This document shows, piece by piece, positions 53,097-64,000 of a DNA stretch of 64,000 bases. Within the stretch, counting starts at the first letter, position 1; every line of letters begins with the position of its first letter. The notes below the pieces were generated by a model that had not been told where the DNA came from, ran no database searches, and saw nothing but the letters and a program-made list of their open reading frames with translations. The stretch comes from Flabesymbios commensalis (taxonomy: Eukaryota; Annelida; Polychaeta; Terebellida; Flabelligeridae): positions 81,095,499-81,159,498 of the forward strand of contig OZ024908.1 of assembly GCA_964017125.1 (NCBI GenBank). Direction: 5' to 3'. The translations under genes and the position numbers were made by a program.

Positions 53097-54811
53097 TTAA
53101 AAATACTCAATCAAATTTCCTACTAATCTGATTAATAACTTTTGAAGTACTTAATCAAACTTCGCCAAATTTACAGGAAAATTTCACACTAATGTCATCA
53201 ATAACTTTTGAAGTACTTAAACAATCTTCGCCAAATTTACAGGGCAGTTGCCGTAGTACCAGCCGATGGTGCCTGCAAATTTACATGGAAAACGGTTGAG
53301 ATTGACGTCTGAATTGACGTCTAAATGAAAAACTTTTAAAAATTCTCAATCAAATTTCACACTATTCTCATTAATAACTTTTGAAGTAATCAATGAAACT
53401 CCGCCAAATTTACAGGGCAGTTGCCGTAATACCAGCCGATGGTGCCTGCAAAATTAAATGGAAAACGGTTAAGAATTGACGTCTGAATTGACGTCTAAAT
53501 CATAATTTTTAAAAATACTCAATCAAATTTCCTACTAATCTTATTGATAACTTTTGAAGTACTTAATCAAACTTCGCCAAATTTACAGGAAAATTTTACA
53601 CTAATGTCATCAATAACTTTTGAAGTACTTAAACAATCTTCGCCAAATTTACAGGGCAGTTGCCGTAGTACCAGCCGATGGTGCCTGCAAAATTACATGG
53701 AAAACGGTTGAAAATTGACGTCTGAATTGACGTCTAAATGAATAACTTTTAAAAATACTCAATCAAATTTCACACTAATCTCATTAATAACTTTTGAAGT
53801 AATTAATGAAACTCCGCCAAATTTACAGGGCAATTGCCGTAATACCAGCCAATGGTGCCTGCAAATTTACATGGAAAACGGTTAAGAATTGACGTCTGAA
53901 TTGACGTCTAAATGAATAACTTTTGAAATACTCAATCAAATTTCACACTAATCTCATCAATAACTTTTGAAGTAGTCAATGAAACGTCGACAAATTTACA
54001 GGGCAAGTGCCGTAATACAAGCCGATGGTGCCTGCAAAATTACATGGAAAACGGTTGAGAATTGACGTCTGAATTGACGTCTAAATGAAAAACTTTTAAA
54101 AATACTCAATCAAATTTCACACTAATCTCATTAATAACTTTTGTAGTAATAAATGAAACTCCGCCAAATTTACAGAGCATTTGCCGTAATACCAGCCGAT
54201 GGTGCCTGCAAAATTACATGGAAAACGGTTAAGAATTGACGTCTGAATTGACGTCTAAATCATAATTTTAAAAAATACTCAATCAAATTTCCTACTAATC
54301 TTATTGATAACTTTTGAAGTACTTAATCAAACTTCGCCAAATTTACAGGAAAATATCACACTAATGTCATTAATAACTTTTGAAGTACTTAATCAATCTT
54401 TGCCAAATTCACAGGGCAGTTGCCGTAGTACCAGCCGATGGTGCCTGCAAAATTACATGGAAAAAGGTTGAAAATTGACGTCTGAATTGACGTCTAAATG
54501 AATAACTTTTAAAAATACTCAATCAAATTTCACACTAATCTCATTAATAACTTTTGAAGTAATTAATGAAACTCCGCCAAATTTACAGGGCTATTGCCGT
54601 AATACCAGCCAATGGTGCCTGCAAATTTACATGGAAAACGGTTAAGAATTGACTTCTGAATTGACGTCTAAATGAATAACTTTTGAAATATTCAATCAAA
54701 TTTCACACTAATCTCATTAATAACTTTTGAAGTAGTCAATGAAACGTCGACAAATTCACAGGGTAGTTGCCGTAGTACCAGCCGATGGTGCCTGCAAAAT
54801 TACATGGAAAA
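52265..54811 (+). repeat. 3,039-bp-lag repeat, left copy
   Basis: Matches 55,304-57,850: 'ggctatt' 52,657/55,696 and 54,589/57,628, 'accaggcg' about 53,020/56,059, 'tctgattaat' about 53,127/56,166 and 'gagcatttgcc' about 54,174/57,213. It shares its left part with the end of the 4,326-bp copy 2, so the two duplications overlap. Confidence 0.86.
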
Positions 54812-55918
54812 CGGTTGAAAATTGACGTCTGAATTGACGTCTAAATGAATAACTTTTAAAAATACTCAATCAAATTTCACACTAATCTCATTAATAACTT
54901 TTGAAGTAATTAATGAAACTCCGCCAAATTTACAGGGCAATTGCCGTAATACCAGCCAATGGTGCCTGCAAATTTACATGGAAAACGGTTAAGAATTGAC
55001 GTCTGAATTGACGTCTAAATGAATAACTTTTGAAATACTCAATCAAATTTCACACTAATCTCATCAATAACTTTTGAAGTAGTCAATGAAACGTCGACAA
55101 ATTTACAGGGCAAGTGCCGTAATACAAGCCGATGGTGCCTGCAAAATTACATGGAAAACGGTTGAGAATTGACGTCTGAATTGACGTCTAAATGAAAAAC
55201 TTTTAAAAATACTCAATCAAATTTCACACTAATCTCATTAATAACTTTTGTAGTAATAAATGAAACTCCGCCAAATTTACAGAGCAGTTGCCGTAATACC
55301 AGCCGATGGTGCCTGCAAAATTACATGGAAAACGGTTAAGAATTGACGTCTGAATTGACGTCTAAATCATAATTTTAAAAAATACTCAATCAAATTTCCT
55401 ACTAATCTTATTGATAACTTTTGAAGTACTTAATCAAACTTCGCCAAATTTACAGGAAAATATCACACTAATGTCATTAATAACTTTTGAAGTACTTAAT
55501 CAATCTTTGCCAAATTCACAGGGCAGTTGCCGTAGTACCAGCCGATGGTGCCTGCAAAATTACATGGAAAAAGGTTGAAAATTGACGTCTGAATTGACGT
55601 CTAAATGAATAACTTTTAAAAATACTCAATCAAATTTCACACTAATCTCATTAATAACTTTTGAAGTAATTAATGAAACTCCGCCAAATTTACAGGGCTA
55701 TTGCCGTAATACCAGCCAATGGTGCCTGCAAATTTACATGGAAAACGGTTAAGAATTGACTTCTGAATTGACGTCTAAATGAATAACTTTTGAAATATTC
55801 AATCAAATTTCACACTAATCTCATTAATAACTTTTGAAGTAGTCAATGAAACGTCGACAAATTCACAGGGCAGTTGCCGTAGTACCAGCCGATGGTGCCT
55901 GCAAAATTACATGGAAAA
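53660..55918 (+). repeat. 1,107-bp tandem pair nested in the 3,039-bp repeat
   Basis: 53,660-54,811 matches 54,767-55,918 at a lag of 1,107 bp: 'caagtgcc' 54,004/55,111 and 'ggctatt' 54,589/55,696. The length is one long plus five short units. Together with the 1,932-bp lag (55,696/57,628) it makes up 3,039. Confidence 0.85.
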
Positions 55919-57850
55919 CGGTTGAGAATTGACGTCTTAATTGACGTGTAAATGAATAACTTTTAAAAATACTCAATCAAATTTCACACTAATCTCATTA
56001 ATAACTTTTGAAGTAATCAATGAAACTCCGCCAAATTTACAGGGCAGTTGCCGTAATACCAGGCGATTGTGCCTGCAAAATTACATGGAAAACGGTTAAG
56101 AATTGACGTCTGAATTGACGTCTAAATCATAATTTTTAAAAATACTCAATCAAATTTCCTACTAATCTGATTAATAACTTTTGAAGTACTTAATCAAACT
56201 TCGCCAAATTTACAGGAACATTTCACACTAATGTCATCAATAACTTTTGAAGTACTTAAACAATCTTCGCCAAATTTACAGGGCAGTTGCCGTAGTACCA
56301 GCCGATGGTGCCTGCAAATTTACATGGAAAACGGTTGAGATTGACGTCTGAATTGACGTCTAAATGAAAAACTTGTAAAAATTCTCAATCAAATTTCACA
56401 CTATTCTCATTAATAACTTTTGAAGTAATCAATGAAACTCCGCCAAATTTACAGGGCAGTTGCCGTAATACCAGCCGATGGTGCCTGCAAAATTAAATGG
56501 AAAACGGTTAAGAATTGACGTCTGAATTGACGTCTAAATCATAATTTTTAAAAATACTCAATCAAATTTCCTACTAATCTTATTGATAACTTTTGAAGTA
56601 CTTAATCAAACTTCGCCAAATTTACAGGAAAATTTTACACTAATGTCATCAATAACTTTTGAAGTACTTAAACAATCTTCGCCAAATTTACAGGGCAGTT
56701 GCCGTAGTACCAGCCGATGGTGCCTGCAAAATTACATGGAAAACGGTTGAAAATTGACGTCTGAATTGACGTCTAAATGAATAACTTTTAAAAATACTCA
56801 ATCAAATTTCACACTAATCTCATTAATAACTTTTGAAGTAATTAATGAAACTCCGCCAAATTTACAGGGCAATTGCCGTAATACCAGCCAATGGTGCCTG
56901 CAAATTTACATGGAAAACGGTTAAGAATTGACGTCTGAATTGACGTCTAAATGAATAACTTTTGAAATACTCAATCAAATTTCACACTAATCTCATCAAT
57001 AACTTTTGAAGTAGTCAATGAAACGTCGACAAATTTACAGGGCAAGTGCCGTAATACAAGCCGATGGTGCCTGCAAAATTACATGGAAAACGGTTGAGAA
57101 TTGACGTCTGAATTGACGTCTAAATGAAAAACTTTTAAAAATACTCAATCAAATTTCACACTAATCTCATTAATAACTTTTGTAGTAATAAATGAAACTC
57201 CGCCAAATTTACAGAGCATTTGCCGTAATACCAGCCGATGGTGCCTGCAAAATTACATGGAAAACGGTTAAGAATTGACGTCTGAATTGACGTCTAAATC
57301 ATAATTTTAAAAAATACTCAATCAAATTTCCTACTAATCTTATTGATAACTTTTGAAGTACTTAATCAAACTTCGCCAAATTTACAGGAAAATATCACAC
57401 TAATGTCATTAATAACTTTTGAAGTACTTAATCAATCTTTGCCAAATTCACAGGGCAGTTGCCGTAGTACCAGCCGATGGTGCCTGCAAAATTACATGGA
57501 AAAAGGTTGAAAATTGACGTCTGAATTGACGTCTAAATGAATAACTTTTAAAAATACTCAATCAAATTTCACACTAATCTCATTAATAACTTTTGAAGTA
57601 ATTAATGAAACTCCGCCAAATTTACAGGGCTATTGCCGTAATACCAGCCAATGGTGCCTGCAAATTTACATGGAAAACGGTTAAGAATTGACTTCTGAAT
57701 TGACGTCTAAATGAATAACTTTTGAAATATTCAATCAAATTTCACACTAATCTCATTAATAACTTTTGAAGTAGTCAATGAAACGTCGACAAATTCACAG
57801 GGCAGTTGCCGTAGTACCAGCCGATGGTGCCTGCAAAATTACATGGAAAA
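55304..57850 (+). repeat. 3,039-bp-lag repeat, right copy
   Basis: Partner of 52,265-54,811. Its right part also matches 54,767-56,330 at a lag of 1,932 bp ('accaggcg' 56,059/57,991), extending to about 58,262. The 3,039-bp match stops near 57,850, where 'gacgtcttaattgacgtg' appears. Confidence 0.86.
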
Positions 57851-59354
57851 CGGTTGAGAATTGACGTCTTAATTGACGTGAAAATGAATAACTTTTAAAA
57901 ATACTCAATCAAATTTCACACTAATCTCATTAATAACTTTTGAAGTAATCAATGAAACTCCGCCAGATTTACAGGGCAGTTGCCGTAATACCAGGCGATG
58001 GTGCCTGCAAAATTACATGGAAAACGGTTAAGAATTGACGTCTGAATTGACGTCTAAATCATAATTTTTAAAAATACTCAATCAAATTTCCTACTAATCT
58101 GATTAATAACTTTTGAAGTACTTAATCAAACTTCGCCAAATTTACAGGAAAATTTCACACTAATGTCATCAATAACTTTTGAAGTACTTAAACAATCTTC
58201 GCCAAATTTACAGGGCAGTTGCCGTAGTACCAGCCGATGGTGCCTGCAAATTTACATGGAAAACGGTTAAGAATCGACGTCTGATTTGACGTCTAAATGA
58301 ATAACTTTTGAAATACTCAATCAAATTTCACACTAATCTCATTAATAACTTTTGAAGTAGTCAATGAAACGTCGTCAAATTCACAGGGCAGCTGCCGTGG
58401 TACTAGCCGATGGTGCCTGCAAAATTACATGGAAAACGGTTAAGAGTTGACGTCTGCATTGACGTCTAAATTAATAACTTTTAAAAATACTCAATCAAAT
58501 TTCACACTAATCTCATTAATAACTTTTGAAGGAATCAATGAAACTCCGCCAAATTTACAGGCAGTTGCCGTAATACCTGCCGATGGTGCCTGCAAAAGTA
58601 CATGGAAAACGGTTAAGAATTGACGTCTGAATTGACGTCTAAATGAAAAACTTTTAAAAATACTCAATCAAATTTCACACTAATCTCATTAATAACTTTT
58701 GAAGTAATCAACTCCGCCAAATTTACAGGGCAGTTGCCGTAATACCAGCCGATGGTGCCTGCAAAATTACATTGAAAACGGTTAAGAATTGACGTCTGAA
58801 TTGACGTCTAAATCATAATTTTAAAAAATAGTCAATCAAATTTCCTACTAATCTTATTGATAACTTTCGAAGTACTTAATCAAACTTCGCCAAATTTACA
58901 GGAAAATATCACACTAATGTCATTAATTACTTTTGAAGTACTTAATCAATCTTCGCCAAATTTACAGGGCAGTTGCCGTAGTACCAGCCGATGGTGCCTG
59001 CAAAATTACATGGAAAACGGTTGAAAATTGACGTCTAAATTGACGTCTAAATGAATAACTTTTAAAAATACTCAATCAAATTTCACACTAATCTCATTAA
59101 TAACTTTTGAAGTAATTAATGAAACTCCGCCAAATTTACAGGGCAAATGCCGTAATACCAGCCAATGGTGCCTGCAAATTTACATGGAAAACGGTTAAGA
59201 ATTGACGTCTGAATTGACGTCTAAATGAATAACTTTTGAAATACTCAATCAAATTTCACACTAATCTCATTAATAACTTTTGAAGTAGTCAATGAAACTT
59301 CGACAAATTCACAGGGCAGTTGCCGTAGTACCAGCCGATGGTGCCTGCAAAAAT

Positions 59355-60836
59355 TACATGGAAAACGGTTAAGAATTGACGTCTGAATTGACGTCTAAAT
59401 CATAATTTTTAAAAATACTCAATGAAATTTCCTACTAATCTTATTGATAACTTTTGAAGTACTTAATCAAACTTCGCCAAATTTACAGGAAAATATCACA
59501 CTAATGTCATTAATAACTTTTGAAGTACTTAGTCAATCTTCGCCAAATTTACAGGGCAGTTGCCGTAGTACCAGCCGATGGTGCCTGCAAAATTACATGG
59601 AAAACGGTTGAAAATTGACGTCTGAATTGACGTCTAAATGAATAACTTTTAAAAATACTCAATCAAATTTCACACTAATCTCATTAATAACTTTTGAAGT
59701 AATTAATGAAACTCCGCCAAATTTACAGGGCAAATGCCGTAATACCAGCCAATGGTGCCTGCAAATTTACATAGAAAACGGTTAAGAATTGACGTCTGAA
59801 TTGACGTCTAAATGAATAACTTTTGAAATACTCTATCAAATTTCACACTAATCTCATTAATAACTTTTGAAGTAGTCAATGAAACGTCGACAAATTCACA
59901 GGGCAGTTGCCGTAGTACCAGCCGATGGTGCCTGCAAAATTACATGGAAAACGGTTGAGAATTGACGTCTGAATTGACGTCTGAATGAAAAACTTTTAAA
60001 AATACTCAATCAAATTTCACACTAATCTTATTAATAACTTTTGAAGTAATCAATGAATCTCCGCCAAATTTACAGGGCAGTTGCCGTAATACCAGCCGAT
60101 GGTGCCTGCAAAAATTACATGCAAAGAATTGACGTCTGAATTGACGTCTAAATCATAATTTTTAAAAATACTCAATGAAATTTCCTACTAATCTTATTGA
60201 TAACTTTTGAAGTACTTAATCAAACTTCGCCAAATTTACAGGAAAATTTCACACTAATGTCATCAATAACTTTTGAAGTACTAAAACAATCTTCGCCAAA
60301 TTTACAGGGCAGTTGCCGTAGTACCTGCCGATGGTGCCTGCAAAATTACATGGAAAACGGTTAAGAATTGACGTCTGAATTGACGTCTAAATGAATAACT
60401 TTTAAATACTCAATCAAATTTCACACTAATCTCATTAATAACTTTTGAAGGAATCAATGAAACTCCGCCAAATTTACAGGCACTTGCCGTAATACCTGTC
60501 GATGGTGCCTGCAAAATTACATGGAAAACGGTTGAAAATTGACATCTGCATTGACGTCTAAATGAATAACTTTTAAAAATACTAAATCAAATTTCACACT
60601 AATCTCATTAATAACTTTTGAAGTAATTAATGAAACTCCGCCAAATTTACAGGGCAATTGCCGTAATACCTGCCGATGGTGCCTGCAAAATTACATGGAA
60701 AACGGTTAAGAATTGACGTCTGAATTGACGTCTAAATGAATAACTTTTGAAATACTCAATCAAATTTCACACTAATCTCATTAATAACTTTTGACGTAGT
60801 CAATGAAACTTCGACAAATTCACAGGGCAGTTGCCG
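59355..60836 (+). repeat. 2,892-bp-lag repeat, left copy
   Basis: Matches 62,247-63,728: 'cttagtcaatc', 'ctctatcaaat' 59,831/62,723, the 8-bp deletion junction 60,121/63,013, and 'tgacgtagtc' 60,792/63,684. Differences seen include 'gcaaagaatt' against 'ggaaagaatt', 'gaatctccgcc' against 'gaaactccgcc', and 'cttcgac' against 'cttctac'. Confidence 0.84.
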
Positions 60837-62246
60837 TAATACCAGCCGATGGTGCCTGCAAAATTAAATGGAAAACGGTTAAGAATTGACGTCTGAATTG
60901 ACGTCTAAATGAATAACTTTTAAAATACTCAATCAAATTTCACACTAATCTCATTAATAACTTTTGAAGTAGTCAATGAAACGTCGACAAATTCACAGGG
61001 CAGTTGCCTTAGTACCAGCCGATGGTGCCTGCAAATTTACATGGAAAACGGTTAAGAATTGACGTCTGAATTGACGTCTAAATGAATAACTTTTGAAATA
61101 CTCTATCAAATTTCACACTAATCTCATTAATGACTTTTGAAGTAGTCAATGAAACGTCGCCAAATTTACAGGGCAGTTGCCGTAATACCAGCCGATGGTG
61201 CCTGCAAATTTACATAGAAAACGGTTAAGAATTGACGTCTGAATTGACGTCTAAATTAATAACTTTTAAAAATACTCAATCAAATTTCACACTAATCTCA
61301 TTAGTAACTTTTGAAGGAATCAATGAAACTCCGCCAAATTTACAGGCAGTTGCCGTAATACCTGCCGATGGTGCCTGCAAAATTACATGGAAAACGGTTA
61401 AGAATTGACGTCTGAATTGACGTCTAAATGAAAAACTTTTAAAAATACTCAATCAAATTTCACACTAATCTCATTAATAACTTTTGAAGTAATCAACTCC
61501 GCCAAATTTACAGGGCATGTGCCGTAATACCAGCCGATGGTGCCTGCAAAATTACATTGAAAATGGTTAAGAATTGACGTCTGAATTGACGTCTAAATCA
61601 TAATTTTTACAAATACTCAATCAAATTTCCTACTAATCTTATTGATAACTTTTGAAGTAGTCAATGAAACGTCGACAAATTCACAGGGCAGTTGCCGTAG
61701 TACTAGCCGATGGTGCCTGCAAAATTACATGGAAAACGGTTGAGAATTGACGTCTGAATTGACGTCTAAATTAATAACTTTTAAAAATACTCAATCAAAT
61801 TTCACACTAATCTCATTAATAACTTTTGAAGGAATCAATGAAACTCCGCCAAATTTACAGGCAGTTGCCGTAATACCTGCCGATGGTGCCTGCAAAATTA
61901 CATGGAAAACGGTTGAAAATTGACGTCTGCATTGACGTCTAAATGAATACCTTTTAAAAATACTCAATCAAATTTCACATTAATCTCATTAATAACTTTT
62001 GAAGTAATTAATGAAACTCCGCCAAATTTACAGGGCAATTGCCGTAATACCTGCCGATGGTGCCTGCAAAATTACATGGAAAACGGTTAAGAATTGACGT
62101 CTGAAATGACGTCTAAATGAAAAACTTTTAAAAATACTCAATCAAATTCCACACTAATCTCATTAATAACTTTTGAAGTAATCAATGAAACATCGCCAAA
62201 TTTACAGGGCAGTTGCCGTAATACCAGCCGATAGTGCCTGCAAAAT

Positions 62247-63728
62247 TACATGGAAAACGGTTAAGAATTGACGTCTGAATTGACGTCTAAATCATAATTT
62301 TTAAAAATACTCAATGAAATTTCCTACTAATCTTATTGATAACTTTTGAAGTACTTAATCAAACTTCGCCAAATTTACAGGAAAATATCACACTAATGTC
62401 ATTAATAACTTTTGAAGTACTTAGTCAATCTTCGCCAAATTTACAGGGCAGTTGCCGTAGTACCAGCCGATGGTGCCTGCAAAATTACATGGAAAACGGT
62501 TGAAAATTGACGTCTGAATTGACGTCTAAATGAATAACTTTTAAAAATACTCAATCAAATTTCACACTAATCTCATTAATAACTTTTGAAGTAATTAATG
62601 AAACTCCGCCAAATTTACAGGGCAAATGCCGTAATACCAGCCAATGGTGCCTGCAAATTTACATAGAAAACGGTTAAGAATTGACGTCTGAATTGACGTC
62701 TAAATGAATAACTTTTGAAATACTCTATCAAATTTCACACTAATCTCATTAATAACTTTTGAAGTAGTCAATGAAACGTCGACAAATTCACAGGGCAGTT
62801 GCCGTAGTACCAGCCGATGGTGCCTGCAAAATTACATGGAAAACGGTTGAGAATTGACGTCTGAATTGACGTCTGAATGAAAAACTTTTAAAAATACTCA
62901 ATCAAATTTCACACTAATCTTATTAATAACTTTTGAAGTAATCAATGAAACTCCGCCAAATTTACAGGGCAGTTGCCGTAATACCAGCCGATGGTGCCTG
63001 CAAAAATTACATGGAAAGAATTGACGTCTGAATTGACGTCTAAATCATAATTTTTAAAAATACTCAATGAAATTTCCTACTAATCTTATTGATAACTTTT
63101 GAAGTACTTAATCAAACTTCGCCAAATTTACAGGAAAATTTCACACTAATGTCATCAATAACTTTTGAAGTACTAAAACAATCTTCGCCAAATTTACAGG
63201 GCAGTTGCCGTAGTACCTGCCGATGGTGCCTGCAAAATTACATGGAAAACGGTTAAGAATTGACGTCTGAATTGACGTCTAAATGAATAACTTTTAAATA
63301 CTCAATCAAATTTCACACTAATCTCATTAATAACTTTTGAAGGAATCAATGAAACTCCGCCAAATTTACAGGCACTTGCCGTAATACCTGCCGATGGTGC
63401 CTGCAAAATTACATGGAAAACGGTTGAAAATTGACATCTGCATTGACGTCTAAATGAATAACTTTTAAAAATACTAAATCAAATTTCACACTAATCTCAT
63501 TAATAACTTTTGAAGTAATTAATGAAACTCCGCCAAATTTACAGGGCAATTGCCGTAATACCTGCCGATGGTGCCTGCAAAATTACATGGAAAACGGTTA
63601 AGAATTGACGTCTGAATTGACGTCTAAATGAATAACTTTTGAAATACTCAATCAAATTTCACACTAATCTCATTAATAACTTTTGACGTAGTCAATGAAA
63701 CTTCTACAAATTCACAGGGCAGTTGCCG
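62247..63728 (+). repeat. 2,892-bp-lag repeat, right copy
   Basis: Partner of 59,355-60,836. The intervening 60,837-62,246 consists of short units and one hybrid unit and lacks any complete long unit between 60,184 and 62,323. Confidence 0.84.
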
Positions 63729-64000
63729 TAGTACCAGCCGATGGTGCCTGCAAAATTACATGGAAAACGGTTGAGAATTGACGTCTGAATTGACGTCTAA
63801 ATGAATAACTTTTAAAAATACTCTATCAAATTTCACACTAATCTCATTAATAACTTTTGAAGTAATCAATAAAACTCCGCCAAATTTACAGGGCAGTTGC
63901 CGTAATACCAGCCGATGGTGCCTGCAAAATTACATGGAAAACGGTTGAGAATTGACGTCTGAATTGACGTCTAAATGAAAACCTTTTAAAAATACTCAAT

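Larger units (their letters stand above)
43321..58270 (+). repeat. Array domain 3 (largest, most recent-looking HORs)
   Basis: Characterised by 'ttactactaatc' long units, 'gggcaattgcc', 'gggctattgcc', 'gacttctgaattg', 'attaaatggaaaac' and 'gagattgacg'. I saw neither 'tgcaaaaatt' nor 'ctgcattgac' here, although both occur on either side. Large tandem copies in this domain differ by only a few bases, suggesting the most recent amplification in the window. Confidence 0.72.
1..64000 (+). repeat. Continuous satellite DNA array, 173/174-bp and ~239-bp units
   Basis: Every line of the window is a variant of one monomer, always in the same orientation and with no foreign insertion. Short units are 173 or 174 bp. 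The 1-bp difference lies in the A/T run after 'aataactttt' (gaaatac versus aaaaatac). Long units are 239-240 bp and carry a duplicated ~66-bp segment. I counted 82 complete long units by hand, implying about 255 short units. The short consensus has about 33 C and 28 G in 173 bases. The array runs off both ends of the window, so its full size is unknown. The unit length is close to a nucleosome repeat and the HOR organisation fits centromeric or pericentromeric heterochromatin; that role is inferred, not shown. No coding region, tRNA or mobile-element signature interrupts it. Confidence 0.98.
58271..64000 (+). repeat. Array domain 4 (mixed domain 2 and domain 3 variants)
   Basis: Domain 2 variants ('ctgcattgac', 'tgcaaaaatt', 'gggcaaatgcc', 'ctctatcaaat') reappear next to the 'gaaggaatcaatg'/'acaggcag' and 'gtaatcaactccgcc' deletion variants first seen at 46 kb. 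59,370-60,150 aligns with 41,210-41,990 at a lag of 18,160 bp. About 61.25-61.73 kb aligns with 46.0-46.5 kb at a lag of 15,222 bp. The array continues past the window end. Confidence 0.7.

Noticed and set aside
1-64000. CRISPR array
   Set aside because: Units are contiguous and vary throughout, with no short constant repeat separated by unique spacers of uniform length.
1-64000. Inverted segments or a strand switch within the array
   Set aside because: The monomer reads in the same direction on every line checked; no reverse-complement block was seen.
1-64000. Embedded transposon, LINE, SINE or LTR element
   Set aside because: No non-satellite insertion, target-site duplication or poly-A tail was found. 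Every junction examined joins satellite to satellite.
1-64000. Telomeric or rDNA-related sequence
   Set aside because: No short telomere-type hexamer or heptamer runs and no rRNA-like stretches were seen.

Overview
The whole 64 kb window is one uninterrupted, single-orientation array of an AT-rich tandem satellite (the consensus short unit is about 35% G+C). I found no credible gene, tRNA, rRNA, CRISPR array or mobile element and no non-satellite stretch. Long homogeneous arrays with nested higher-order repeats (HORs) of a nucleosome-sized unit are typical of eukaryotic centromeric or pericentromeric heterochromatin. Nothing in the sequence fixes the clade, and I do not recognise the monomer as a named satellite family.

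Basic unit. Short units are 173 or 174 bp. Long units are 239-240 bp and carry an internal tandem duplication of about 66 bp. I counted 82 complete long units by eye, plus one truncated long unit and three short hybrid units. That implies roughly 255 short units and about 340 units in all. Four unit types recur: A (short, followed by a long unit), C (long), A' (short) and B (short, with a GTCGAC site). Their commonest order, A-C-A'-B, makes a tetramer of about 760 bp. The distances between successive long units therefore fall mostly on a ladder of about 239, 412, 587, 760, 933 and 1107 bp.

Layout. Domain 1 (1 to about 17,620) carries a 'gcctccaaattt' B-type marker, a segment duplicated at lags of 5,318 and 5,904 bp, and a 2.8-3.16 kb HOR. 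Domain 2 (about 17,620 to 43,320) lacks that marker and adds 'tgcaaaaatt', 'ctgcattgac' and 'gggcaaatgcc' variants. It contains tandem blocks of 1,695, 1,415, 2,172, 521, about 2,525, 347 and 752 bp. Domain 3 (about 43,320 to 58,270) holds a 933-bp pair, a nearly identical 4,326-bp tandem pair, and a 3,039/1,107/1,932-bp nest. Domain 4 (about 58,270 to 64,000) mixes domain 2 and domain 3 variants and has a 2,892-bp lag repeat.

How the parts fit. The pattern is what repeated unequal exchange and segmental amplification leave behind: nested tandem blocks, deletions copied along with their surroundings, and recombinant long/short units. The most practical finding is a cluster of single-base length changes at about 33,920-34,180, absent from the sister copy at 36.45-36.70 kb, which looks like consensus error. 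Candidate functional elements are a GGCAnnTGCC dyad and a pair of GACGTC palindromes 12 bp apart, found in most units. All copy boundaries were read by eye from diagnostic variants and are good to a few tens of bases.
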